A stretch of 5,615 nt of DNA from an uncultured Porphyromonadaceae bacterium (GTDB taxonomy: Bacteria > Bacteroidota > Bacteroidia > Bacteroidales > Muribaculaceae). Under the pieces are notes generated by a model. The model saw only the letters and a program-made list of their open reading frames with translations. It was not told the origin of the DNA and ran no database searches. The first letter of the stretch is position 1. Each line of letters starts with the position of its first letter. Made by a program: the position numbers and the translations under genes. The DNA lies in contig URLF01000125.1 of the NCBI GenBank assembly GCA_900548705.1, positions 1-5,615 of the forward strand, written 5' to 3'. Shown here piece after piece: positions 1-4,230 of this stretch.

Positions 1-44
1 ATAAAGCTGACTAATTGGGCGAAAACGTACTTGTCCTTATTCAT
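1..44 (-). CDS. IS4-family transposase, N-terminal fragment cut by window edge
   Basis: Only the first 14 codons lie in the window, reading MNKDKYVFAQLVSF from the ATG at 44-42. I recognise this as the typical opening of IS4-family (DDE) transposases carried by insertion sequences of Bacteroides and relatives; the catalytic domain would lie to the left of the window. The upstream context fits. A good Bacteroidota promoter sits just ahead, a 17-base palindrome lies between promoter and start, and a terminal-repeat-like sequence lies about 105 bases further out. The enzyme would excise and insert its own element by cut-and-paste. With so few residues visible, whether the gene is intact cannot be judged, and the family assignment rests on recall of the N-terminal motif plus context. 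Confidence 0.65.
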   Translation of the reverse strand, partial: MNKDKYVFAQLVSF

Positions 45-46
45 AA

Positions 47-63
47 CAGTCTGATTCAGACTG
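47..63. promoter_or_regulatory. 17-base palindrome between transposase promoter and start
   Basis: CAGTCTGA-T-TCAGACTG is a perfect 8-base inverted repeat with a one-base centre. It lies between the -7 element (64-71) and the transposase ATG (44). It could be an operator. In transcripts entering from outside the element, it could instead form an RNA stem next to the start codon, as is known for IS10 and IS50 of the same broad family. Which of these applies is not decidable from sequence. Confidence 0.45.
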
Positions 64-95
64 CAAAAGTAATTTCAAATCGTTGCGCCCCGAAA
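64..95 (-). promoter_or_regulatory. Promoter of the IS transposase
   Basis: On the minus strand TACTTTTG (rc of 64-71) matches the Bacteroidota -7 consensus TAnnTTTG. Exactly 20 bases upstream is TTTC (rc of 92-95), one mismatch from the -33 element TTTG. Transcription would begin near 57, giving a leader of roughly 13 bases before the ATG at 44. Confidence 0.55.
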
Positions 96-107
96 TCGTT
101 TATAACA

Positions 108-122
108 AATTGAATTTCAATT
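108..122. repeat. Subterminal palindrome of the IS
   Basis: AATTGAA-T-TTCAATT is a perfect 7-base inverted repeat with a one-base centre, about 40 bases inside the putative IS end. A transposase-binding role is possible, but AT-rich palindromes of this size also arise by chance. Confidence 0.3.
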
Positions 123-177
123 ATTTCAAAGAACTCTTATGATTTTTTAGTGGACACTAATGATATGCGGATATGAA

Positions 178-211
178 GAAAGCCCTCCCGCAATGAGCGG
201 CTAGGGCTTTC
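178..211. terminator. GC-rich hairpin, likely terminator downstream of hicB
   Basis: GAAAGCCCT (178-186) pairs perfectly with AGGGCTTTC (203-211). An inner stem CCGC (188-191) pairs with GCGG (197-200) around the loop AATGA. The structure is placed correctly to end the minus-strand hicAB transcript, whose last stop codon is at 243-245. It could also stop transcription arriving from the IS side. Neither flank carries a strong T-run (minus side TTCATAT, plus side GGGGGTCTTT), so intrinsic termination is likely but not certain. Confidence 0.55.
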
Positions 212-234
212 GGGGGTCTTTAAACCTGTGTTTA

Positions 235-247
235 GTGTCCAATTAAA
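235..247 (+). repeat. GTGTCCAATTAAA repeat, left copy (at hicB stop)
   Basis: This 13-base sequence overlaps the hicB stop codon (243-245). It is an exact inverted copy of 996-1008, so the two bracket hicB and hicA. With its flank (TTAGTGTCCA, 232-241) it also matches 10 bases of the putative IS end in opposite orientation (151-160). Confidence 0.6.
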
Positions 248-653
248 CAGAGAGCGAGACCAATTCCTTTCCGAGGCGGTTCAACGCCCCGACGATTTTT
301 TCCGCCTGCCTCGGACGGGGCTTGGAACGTCCGGCGGCGTAGTGCCACAACTGGCGTTGGTTGACCCCGGTGATATACTGGAGGGCGGCGAAAGAGAAGA
401 TGTTCTGATAATGCGCGAGCAGGCTCTGGATATCAAATTTGTAAGACAGCACAAGGTCATCGGCCGCGAGGATTTCCGGAAATGACTCCCCGTCAACCTT
501 GGCGCAGTCGACATAAAAGCGGATGCTTTCAAGGACATAATCCTCGAAACCGGGGAAATCGCCTTCGTAAGCGACCACCCACCCGGGCATAAGGTCGCAC
601 GACGCGCAATATCCTTTAGGTGTCTTTGACGTGTTGATGGTCAATTGTCGCAT
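243..653 (-). CDS. hicB: HicB-family antitoxin with C-terminal HTH
   Basis: This is the antitoxin partner of the HicA toxin encoded just upstream, and probably the operon repressor. The 136-residue protein has an N-terminal HicB-like domain (about 12-75) with the pattern MPGWVVAYEGDFPGFEDYVLES, split here as MPGWVVAYEG then DFPGFEDYVLES. An XRE-like helix-turn-helix follows at about 88-128, around YITGVNQRQLWHYAAGRSKP. Such proteins bind and occlude HicA and use the HTH to bind operator DNA. I chose the ATG at 653-651. An in-frame TTG at 668 would add five residues (MLLSY), but they lie outside the recognisable fold and TTG is a poor choice here. No Shine-Dalgarno sequence is visible, as usual in Bacteroidota. 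The stop codon lies inside one of the GTGTCCAATTAAA repeat copies. Function is inferred from fold pattern and gene pairing, with high confidence. Confidence 0.85.
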   Translation of the reverse strand: MRQLTINTSKTPKGYCASCDLMPGWVVAYEGDFPGFEDYVLESIRFYVDCAKVDGESFPEILAADDLVLSYKFDIQSLLAHYQNIFSFAALQYITGVNQRQLWHYAAGRSKPRPRQAEKIVGALNRLGKELVSLSV

Positions 654-680
654 ATATGATAATAACAAATAATCGGTTGA

Positions 681-709
681 AATAGCGCGGGCGCGAAACC
701 CGCGCTATT
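681..709. terminator. Perfect 11-bp hairpin between hicA and hicB
   Basis: AATAGCGCGGG (681-691) pairs with CCCGCGCTATT (699-709) around a 7-base loop. On the transcribed minus strand it sits about 28 bases upstream of the hicB ATG. It is not followed by a T-run (TCAACCG follows), so it is more likely an RNA stability, processing or translation-control element, or a protein site, than a full terminator. Confidence 0.5.
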
Positions 710-717
710 GTGTCCAA
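710..717 (+). repeat. GTGTCCAA copy in the hicA-hicB gap
   Basis: An 8-base match to the core of the bracketing repeat, same orientation as the 235-247 copy. It adjoins the 681-709 hairpin. Alone it would not be notable; as the fourth copy of GTGTCCA within 1 kb it is. Confidence 0.4.
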
Positions 718-752
718 ACCAAAAAAGAACAGGAGGATGAAAGATTAAAGAG

Positions 753-775
753 GGGGGAGTGGTTCCCACTCCCCC
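753..775 (-). terminator. 10-bp GC-rich hairpin right after hicA (attenuator-like)
   Basis: GGGGGAGTGG (753-762) pairs with CCACTCCCCC (766-775) around a 3-base loop, about 10 bases past the hicA stop codon on the transcribed strand. On that strand it is followed by CTCTTTAATCTTTC, a weak T-rich tail. It could partly terminate or stabilise the hicA message before hicB is reached. Confidence 0.5.
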
Positions 776-784
776 ACTCTGTCG

Positions 785-982
785 TCAGAACTTCAGGCCC
801 GACTGTCTCTCCACACTGGCAAGCTCTTTCCCGTAGATGTCGGAGGATGGTTTCCCGTTCAGGGTCACTTTTCCCGGCTTCAGGGGGTGTTTGAGCTGTC
901 GGTGGCTTCCTTGGATGGCGACGATTCGCCACCCGTCGGCAAGCAGCGCTTTCAGCACCGCCCCAGTCTTTAATACTTTCAT
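785..982 (-). CDS. hicA: HicA-family mRNA interferase toxin
   Basis: This is a 65-residue HicA toxin, the usual size for this family. HicA proteins have a double-stranded-RNA-binding-like fold and cleave mRNA, halting growth until HicB neutralises them. The diagnostic motif GSHRQLKHP is at residues 25-33. His27 matches the catalytic histidine, and the family's glycine and serine precede it. The N-terminal helix (LKTGAVLKALLADGW) and the C-terminal block ending in SVERQSGLKF also fit. The gene is first in the operon, followed after 131 bases by hicB. That gap is much longer than the overlapping or closely spaced arrangement common for hicAB. The start is ATG at 982-980, 28 bases below the -7 element. 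Expression should be controlled by the palindrome at 1016-1031. Nothing indicates inactivation. Confidence 0.88.
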   Translation of the reverse strand: MKVLKTGAVLKALLADGWRIVAIQGSHRQLKHPLKPGKVTLNGKPSSDIYGKELASVERQSGLKF

Positions 983-995
983 ATCAATGTTCTCT

Positions 996-1008
996 TTTAA
1001 TTGGACAC
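996..1008 (-). repeat. GTGTCCAATTAAA repeat, right copy (at hicA transcript start)
   Basis: On the minus strand this reads GTGTCCAATTAAA, identical to 235-247 on the plus strand. It lies 2 bases below the -7 element, spanning the expected transcription start. The hicAB mRNA would therefore carry most of this sequence at its 5' end and the complement at its 3' end. Confidence 0.6.
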
Positions 1009-1010
1009 CG

Positions 1011-1042
1011 CAAAGATAGTAAATTTACTATTAATCGCCAAA
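1011..1042 (-). promoter_or_regulatory. hicA promoter (Bacteroidota type)
   Basis: On the minus strand TTTG (rc of 1039-1042), a 20-base spacer and TATCTTTG (rc of 1011-1018) match the -33/-7 consensus of the Bacteroidota primary sigma factor exactly. Transcription should begin near 1005, giving a leader of about 22 bases before the hicA ATG. Confidence 0.75.
1016..1031. promoter_or_regulatory. 16-base palindrome, probable HicB operator
   Basis: ATAGTAAATTTACTAT is a perfect 16-base palindrome. It covers the end of the -7 element (1011-1018) and 13 bases of the -33/-7 spacer of the hicA promoter. A dimeric HTH repressor bound here would block RNA polymerase. The neighbouring HicB has an HTH, so autoregulation is the natural inference. 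Confidence 0.6.
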
Positions 1043-1079
1043 TTTCCCGCCAGGAAAAATATGGGGACAAGGAATTTTT

Positions 1080-1412
1080 TCAGTATTTCCTATGTGACAC
1101 TGCGCGACCTCTAAAGTTGCGACATTGCAACCACTCGGCCACGCGGTAGACTCCCCCCTTTAGCATCCGCAACATCCCGTTCTCTGTGAACGTGGCCGTA
1201 ATCTGAGCGCATACATACTTCTTCCACCGGATCAAGAACATCGCGTGGGTTCGTATTCCCCGGATTACTCTGGACGCATCTATGGTCGCCCCTGCGAGGA
1301 AACTGAACGTGAACTTTTGCGAGGAGACAATCTGGGCAACCTTCTTCTTCTCGTTCTCCAGATGGTAATTTAGCCTGAGAGTACATACACCCTGGGAGAA
1401 TACTTCCTCCAT
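1080..1412 (-). CDS. Hypothetical protein, 110 residues
   Basis: I do not recognise this protein. It would be 110 residues, basic, with a charged patch ENEKKK near residues 20-24. A central block includes RVIRGIRTHAMFLIRWKKY, and the tail is arginine-rich (RNFRGRAVSHRKY). There is no signal peptide and no convincing membrane segment. The frame is open for 333 bases and shows ordinary codons and composition. It starts with ATG at 1412 and has an AT-rich leader with a promoter-like sequence behind it, divergent from the DUF5053-type gene. It ends about 40 bases before the hicA promoter, on the same strand. A second open frame on the same strand (1111-1386) has poorer composition. This could be a small mobile-element protein or a remnant; I infer that it is coding with moderate doubt. 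Confidence 0.38.
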   Translation of the reverse strand: MEEVFSQGVCTLRLNYHLENEKKKVAQIVSSQKFTFSFLAGATIDASRVIRGIRTHAMFLIRWKKYVCAQITATFTENGMLRMLKGGVYRVAEWLQCRNFRGRAVSHRKY

Positions 1413-1468
1413 CTTTAAGGAAGCTCTCTATTTCAAAAAAATTTTCGCTAAGACATAAAATTCATTCC

Positions 1469-1505
1469 CGAAGATAAAAAAATAATCAAAAGATTATTAA
1501 CTTTG
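1469..1505. promoter_or_regulatory. Divergent promoter region with operator-like inverted repeat
   Basis: On the plus strand TAACTTTG (1498-1505) fits the -7 consensus TAnnTTTG and would drive the DUF5053-type gene, although no TTTG is seen at -33. On the minus strand TATCTTCG (rc of 1469-1476) is one base from consensus and would drive the 110-residue ORF. Between them AATAATC-AAAA-GATTATT (1481-1498) is a perfect 7-base inverted repeat touching the plus -7 element. One regulator bound here could control both directions. Confidence 0.4.
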
Positions 1506-1510
1506 CACAG

Positions 1511-1601
1511 TCTTAAGATAGGCAGGAGTTCTGTAATCCCGGATTTCTGACTTGACCCCGGGAATTCCTTTCAATTTGGAAAAGCCAAACCTTTCTTAAG
1601 A
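1511..1601 (+). repeat. Leader with two TCTTAAGA palindromes and small hairpins
   Basis: The roughly 120-base leader ahead of 1633 holds TCTTAAGA at 1511-1518 and again at 1594-1601, and CTTAAGA recurs inside the gene at 1645-1651. Two small stems lie between the first two: TCCCGG/CCGGGA (1537-1542, 1558-1563) and TTTGG/CCAAA (1575-1579, 1585-1589). The function is unknown. Confidence 0.3.
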
Positions 1602-1632
1602 CATTTTTTACAAAACACAAAACAATCCCGAT

Positions 1633-2034
1633 ATGAATCCCTCCCTTAAGAATGTGATTGACAAAATAGCCGTCATTCCGAACTTATCGGCCACCGAAAC
1701 AGACAATCTTATACAGGAAGCTTTCTCACTAGCTAAAACGACGCAAGAGAAACAGGAGGCGGGCGCATACCTTCGAATCGCCATATCACGGCGAAAACGC
1801 CCAGACATAGATGTGAAAAACATCCTCGGATAAACAACCGAGATGTTGAATCTTTCGTACATCGCGAGACGTTATTTTGGCAAAGATCGGACATGGCTGT
1901 ACCAAAGGCTCAACCGTTCAGTCGTCAACGGGAAACCCGCCGCTTTCACAGAGGCAGAGTTACAGACATTATCTGATGCCCTAAACAAGATAAGCCATAT
2001 CATCCAACAAACCTCAACTAAATTAATTTATTGA
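1633..2034 (+). pseudogene. DUF5053-type protein interrupted by one in-frame TAA
   Basis: The reading frame from ATG 1633 to the stop at 2032-2034 is 134 codons, broken only by TAA at 1831-1833. The first piece (66 residues) is helical and charged. After the stop come three codons (TTE) and then MLNLSYIARRYFGKDR. The block running SYIARRYFGKDRTWLYQRLN, then VVNGKPAAFTEAELQTLSDA, is the conserved C-terminal part I associate with DUF5053 proteins of Bacteroidales phages and integrated elements. Those are usually one chain of roughly 100-150 residues. Both pieces share one frame and show no other damage, which argues for a single recent nonsense mutation, for example GAA or CAA to TAA. Other options are a sequencing error, or two separate small proteins with the second starting at ATG 1843. 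The biochemical role of DUF5053 is unknown to me. Confidence 0.6.
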
Positions 2035-2097
2035 AATCAAACCAGCGCAACCGGACTTAAGTCTTTGTACAGCGACCGGAGCCGCTTTTGAACTTTA

Positions 2098-2125
2098 GCC
2101 GTAATCTTAGGAGAGAGATTACGGC
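2098..2125. repeat. 10-bp inverted repeat (hairpin)
   Basis: GCCGTAATCT (2098-2107) pairs perfectly with AGATTACGGC (2116-2125), with an 8-base loop. It lies between the DUF5053-type gene and the hicA fossil, which converge here. It could terminate transcripts from either side, but no T-run follows on either strand. Confidence 0.4.
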
Positions 2126-2128
2126 AAC

Positions 2129-2289
2129 CTGTAGCAGAGTGCCCATTTTTACTTCTTCTGACTGGTGATTGCTGGTTGCAAATTTCTGCCCGTAATAGTG
2201 CTGTATCATTCAAGGTGACCACTTATCTGTCAACCAGTCGGATAACCGCCGGCTTTTCTCAGTTTACGATGTAGCTCGTTGGATTTCAT
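2129..2289 (-). pseudogene. Decayed hicA-like toxin gene
   Basis: From ATG 2289 the minus strand reads MKSNELHRKLRKAGGYPTG, the opening of a HicA subfamily common in Bacteroidota. It then hits TGA at 2230-2232. In the same frame it continues QISGHLE, TGA (2206-2208, where the family usually has Trp), YSTITG. After a one-base shift near 2190 it resumes as QKFATSNHQSEEVKMGTL, with the typical late HicA pattern (SNH, EEVK, GTL). Two nonsense changes and a frameshift mean no full toxin can be made. The expected final helix is not recognisable below about 2129, and no hicB follows, since the opposite-strand DUF5053-type gene occupies the next sequence. It differs clearly from the intact HicA at 785-982 and is not a duplicate of it. 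The whole 2035-2362 gap holds only this fossil, its leader and the 2098-2125 repeat. Confidence 0.72.
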
Positions 2290-2310
2290 CGCTTAATTTG
2301 ATTTCCACTG

Positions 2311-2328
2311 CGAAGATAATGCTATCTT
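2311..2328. promoter_or_regulatory. Fossil promoter/operator of the decayed hicA
   Basis: Upstream of the fossil ATG, TATCTTCG (rc of 2311-2318) is one base from the -7 consensus. It is overlapped by AAGATA-ATGC-TATCTT (2313-2328), a perfect 6-base inverted repeat. The arrangement resembles the palindrome on the -7 element of the intact hicA. No good -33 element is visible. Confidence 0.4.
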
Positions 2329-2362
2329 TTGGAATAGCAACATGATTTTATCGGGCAGAGAG

Positions 2363-2866
2363 CTAAAGGCCGTGGCGGTGGGAGACGGCGTTGGACATGT
2401 TGACGGAGACGATGCGGTCAAGGTTGAATGAGCCTTTTATGAGGACGATGTTAAGCTCCCAAGGTTCTTCGGAGACAATCAGGAGATTATGACAGATTCC
2501 GGCATCTTCTCCTTCAGGGGGCATGATTGTGTATATCGAGGAGGTTTCCCCCTCCCCTTTCGATTCTATCAAGGGCTCATATGAGCCTTCCTGGATTATG
2601 CGCTGCAATACGGGACGCACCGATTCCATAGTCTCGGCATTGTCAACGCTGATTACCTCCATCCCCTCCATACTCCGTATGGCATCTTTCGGGATGAATT
2701 TGTCACCCGTGTTGATTGACCTGCTGGCTATCTGCATCGCGGCTTTTCCTATGAAGACGGTCTCAACACCCGGAAGACCGGCCAGTTCGTGGAACACTTT
2801 TACCTGTGAAAAGACTGTGGCGCATATGCCCACCACGATTGTCAACAATATCAGAATCTTTTTCAT
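2363..2866 (-). CDS. Exported DUF4252-family protein
   Basis: This 167-residue protein has an N-terminal signal peptide (MKKILILLTIVVGICATVFS), so it acts outside the cytoplasm. There is no clear lipobox: Cys15 lies within the hydrophobic run. The mature part follows the DUF4252 pattern, with an opening helix-strand segment (LPGVETVFIGKAAMQIA), then MEGMEVISVDNAE, and near the end ELNIVLIKGSFNLDRIVSV. The function of DUF4252 is unknown, but these genes are often found behind ECF sigma and anti-sigma genes in Bacteroidales, as here. I chose ATG 2866, which puts the signal peptide at the N-terminus and leaves a 4-base gap to the upstream gene. The longer start at 2905 would overlap that gene by 35 bases and add 13 charged residues in front of the signal. 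It is the last gene of the operon. Likely an effector or sensor of the sigma system, by inference. Confidence 0.8.
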   Translation of the reverse strand: MKKILILLTIVVGICATVFSQVKVFHELAGLPGVETVFIGKAAMQIASRSINTGDKFIPKDAIRSMEGMEVISVDNAETMESVRPVLQRIIQEGSYEPLIESKGEGETSSIYTIMPPEGEDAGICHNLLIVSEEPWELNIVLIKGSFNLDRIVSVNMSNAVSHRHGL

Positions 2867-2870
2867 CGTC

Positions 2871-3710
2871 TTAGAGGTTTTCTTCCTGATTGAATATGTT
2901 TTCAATTATTTTCGCGTCATCCGCCACCGGACGGCTGGCATTGGCGATGCTTGCCTGAGCTATGGCCATATTCCGGTAGACTCGCGAGAATGCACGACCT
3001 ATCAACGCCTTGGCTTCTTCCGGGTCGGTCACCTCGCGGTTCTTTCCGGAAGGGGGAGCAGGGCTCTCGGTAACGGTCACCGAAGCGAGCATACGATCGG
3101 TGGTGGAGGCTGGGTGTCTGTCCGCTGTCCGGTTTCTCCGCGAACCTTTCTTGACTGGGACGGGGACTTCCTGTACAGATTCCTCCTTGACAGGAACTTC
3201 CTGGGTCACCTCCATCGGCTCAGTTGACGACAGGCTACTCGCCAGGATGCTGATTTCAGGCATCACCATCGAAGCGGCTGTATCATTGTCTGCCAACAGG
3301 GTGCCCCGGTCACCAAGGTCGGGACGGGACATCGGGAGTAACATCACCAGCAGCACCACAGCGGCGGCAACAGATGTGCTCCACCACATTATTTTGCGCC
3401 ATACAGGCAACCTGAGGACGCGCGGTGAGCCGGAATCCATCTTCACCTCGTCATCAACACGACTGTCGCGGTTGTCAACCGCCGCGAGATTGTCTATGAG
3501 TGCGGTCAATTCCGCTTCAAGCCCGGCAGGTAGTTCCTGACGGCAAATCTGAGTCAATATACGCTTTTCCTCAACAAGATCAGAGGGAAGAGCGGCATCG
3601 TCCGCCTCGTCGAGGAGTGACAAAAGCCGCTTCTCCTCGGCGGGTGAACTTTTCCCGTCGTAGAACAGCTCTATCAGTTTCCGTATTTCATCTATTTCCA
3701 TCTGTCTCAT
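2871..3710 (-). CDS. Single-pass membrane protein, probable anti-sigma factor
   Basis: This 279-residue protein lies 18 bases downstream of the ECF sigma gene and 4 bases before the DUF4252 gene, so all three are one operon. Residues 1-100 are charged and helical, with IRKLIELFYDGKSSPAEEKRL resembling the short N-terminal segment of Bacteroidota anti-sigma proteins. One membrane helix is at about 108-127 (WWSTSVAAAVVLLVMLLPM). The C-terminal 150 residues are rich in Pro, Ser, Glu and Val (EVPVKEESVQEVPVPVKKG), a flexible periplasmic region, and end in a helix. Inside-facing N-terminus, one helix and position after sigma are the classical anti-sigma layout. No zinc-binding HxxxCxxC motif is seen and the family is not named by any strong motif, so the role is inferred from layout. 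ATG 3701 (residue 4) is an alternative start. Confidence 0.65.
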   Translation of the reverse strand: MRQMEIDEIRKLIELFYDGKSSPAEEKRLLSLLDEADDAALPSDLVEEKRILTQICRQELPAGLEAELTALIDNLAAVDNRDSRVDDEVKMDSGSPRVLRLPVWRKIMWWSTSVAAAVVLLVMLLPMSRPDLGDRGTLLADNDTAASMVMPEISILASSLSSTEPMEVTQEVPVKEESVQEVPVPVKKGSRRNRTADRHPASTTDRMLASVTVTESPAPPSGKNREVTDPEEAKALIGRAFSRVYRNMAIAQASIANASRPVADDAKIIENIFNQEENL

Positions 3711-3728
3711 ATTATTGAGTTAATCGGG

Positions 3729-4220
3729 TCAACGACGATACATTTCCCGGAGCCGTCTTCTGGCCCGGGACAGTTGCTGACGGACAGTCTCGTTTGATAT
3801 GCCGAGTTCATCGGCAATCTCATCATTGTCGAGGTCGGAATAGGCCCGCAACATCAACCCCTTCCGCTGCGACTCCGGCAGTGAAGCCATCATCCGCTCT
3901 ATATGTTCGAGGTTGTCCTTATCGGCCATCGGGTCGTTCTCGCAAGTGGTTCCGGCCTCCACCGCCACCACCGGGTCGGATATGTCGGCCTCGTGGCGGA
4001 CACGCCGCAAGGAGTCGAGGCATATGTTGCGGGTGACTTTCATCACAAACCCACGCATATTTCTGACATCCACGAGTTCGGAACGCATCTCCCAGAGCCT
4101 CACCATCGCATCCTGAACCGCATCCGACGACATATCGCGGTCACCCAAAAGAGCGACCGCAACCCCGTACATCGTGCGGTAATGGGGCAAAACCAGGGTT
4201 TTGAACGTTTCGTTGTCCAT
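3729..4220 (-). CDS. ECF-type RNA polymerase sigma-70 factor
   Basis: This 163-residue alternative sigma factor redirects RNA polymerase to a small regulon, probably in response to envelope signals given the membrane partner downstream. Region 2 spans about residues 8-75, with the core-binding stretch DAVQDAMVRLWEMR and the -10-recognition part FVMKVTRNICLDSLRR. A short linker follows, then region 4 at about 104-163: ASLPESQRKGLMLRAYSDL and the HTH DEIADELGISNETVRQQLSR, which reads the -35 element. No extra C-terminal domain is present. The start at ATG 4220 fits the family; the frame could extend to TTG 4262, but those 14 residues match nothing. The gene heads a three-gene operon and is separated from lgt by a strong terminator. 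A promoter of ECF type appears directly upstream, suggesting self-activation. Confidence 0.92.
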   Translation of the reverse strand: MDNETFKTLVLPHYRTMYGVAVALLGDRDMSSDAVQDAMVRLWEMRSELVDVRNMRGFVMKVTRNICLDSLRRVRHEADISDPVVAVEAGTTCENDPMADKDNLEHIERMMASLPESQRKGLMLRAYSDLDNDEIADELGISNETVRQQLSRARRRLREMYRR

Positions 4221-4230
4221 CTTGTCGTCT

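Larger units (their letters stand above)
1..160 (-). mobile_element. End of an IS4-family insertion sequence
   Basis: The segment runs from the transposase start to a probable terminal repeat. On the minus strand the outer end reads TTAGTGTCCACTAAAAAATC (rc of 141-160). It contains the near-palindrome TTAGTG-GA-CACTAA at 147-160, with a subterminal 15-base palindrome at 108-122. The other end of the element is outside the window, so neither the inverted-repeat partner nor a target duplication can be checked. The exact boundary, near 160, is an inference from where the repeat-like sequence stops and the AT-rich leader gives way to a GC-rich hairpin. Confidence 0.5.

Noticed and set aside
178..211. 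Possible CRISPR or integron attC-like repeat.
   Set aside because: It is a single hairpin with no repeated units or core sites; terminator is simpler.
228..485. Plus-strand frame of 85 codons.
   Set aside because: Antisense to hicB, with no recognisable pattern.
1126..1142. Minus strand reads GTGGCCGAGTGGTTGCA, like the D-arm region of a Leu or Ser tRNA.
   Set aside because: No acceptor stem, T-loop (GTTCGAA-type) or CCA end could be placed around it, and it lies inside an open frame coding VAEWLQ.
1111..1386. Alternative minus-strand frame of 91 codons.
   Set aside because: Overlaps the 110-residue ORF in another frame and has unlikely composition (many Arg, Asp, Pro, His); only one can be real and the longer is preferred.
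2037..2222. Minus-strand frame of 61 codons with a basic C-terminus.
   Set aside because: Runs out of frame through the decayed hicA and across the 2098-2125 inverted repeat; better explained as a by-product of the fossil.
2523..3227. Long plus-strand open frame of 234 codons.
   Set aside because: It is antisense to the DUF4252 and membrane-protein genes, which have clear signals (signal peptide, membrane helix, operon spacing); its translation shows no family pattern.
3010..3540. Plus-strand open frame of 176 codons, rich in Ser and Thr.
   Set aside because: Mirror of the Pro/Ser-rich periplasmic part of the membrane protein on the minus strand; no start context or family motif.
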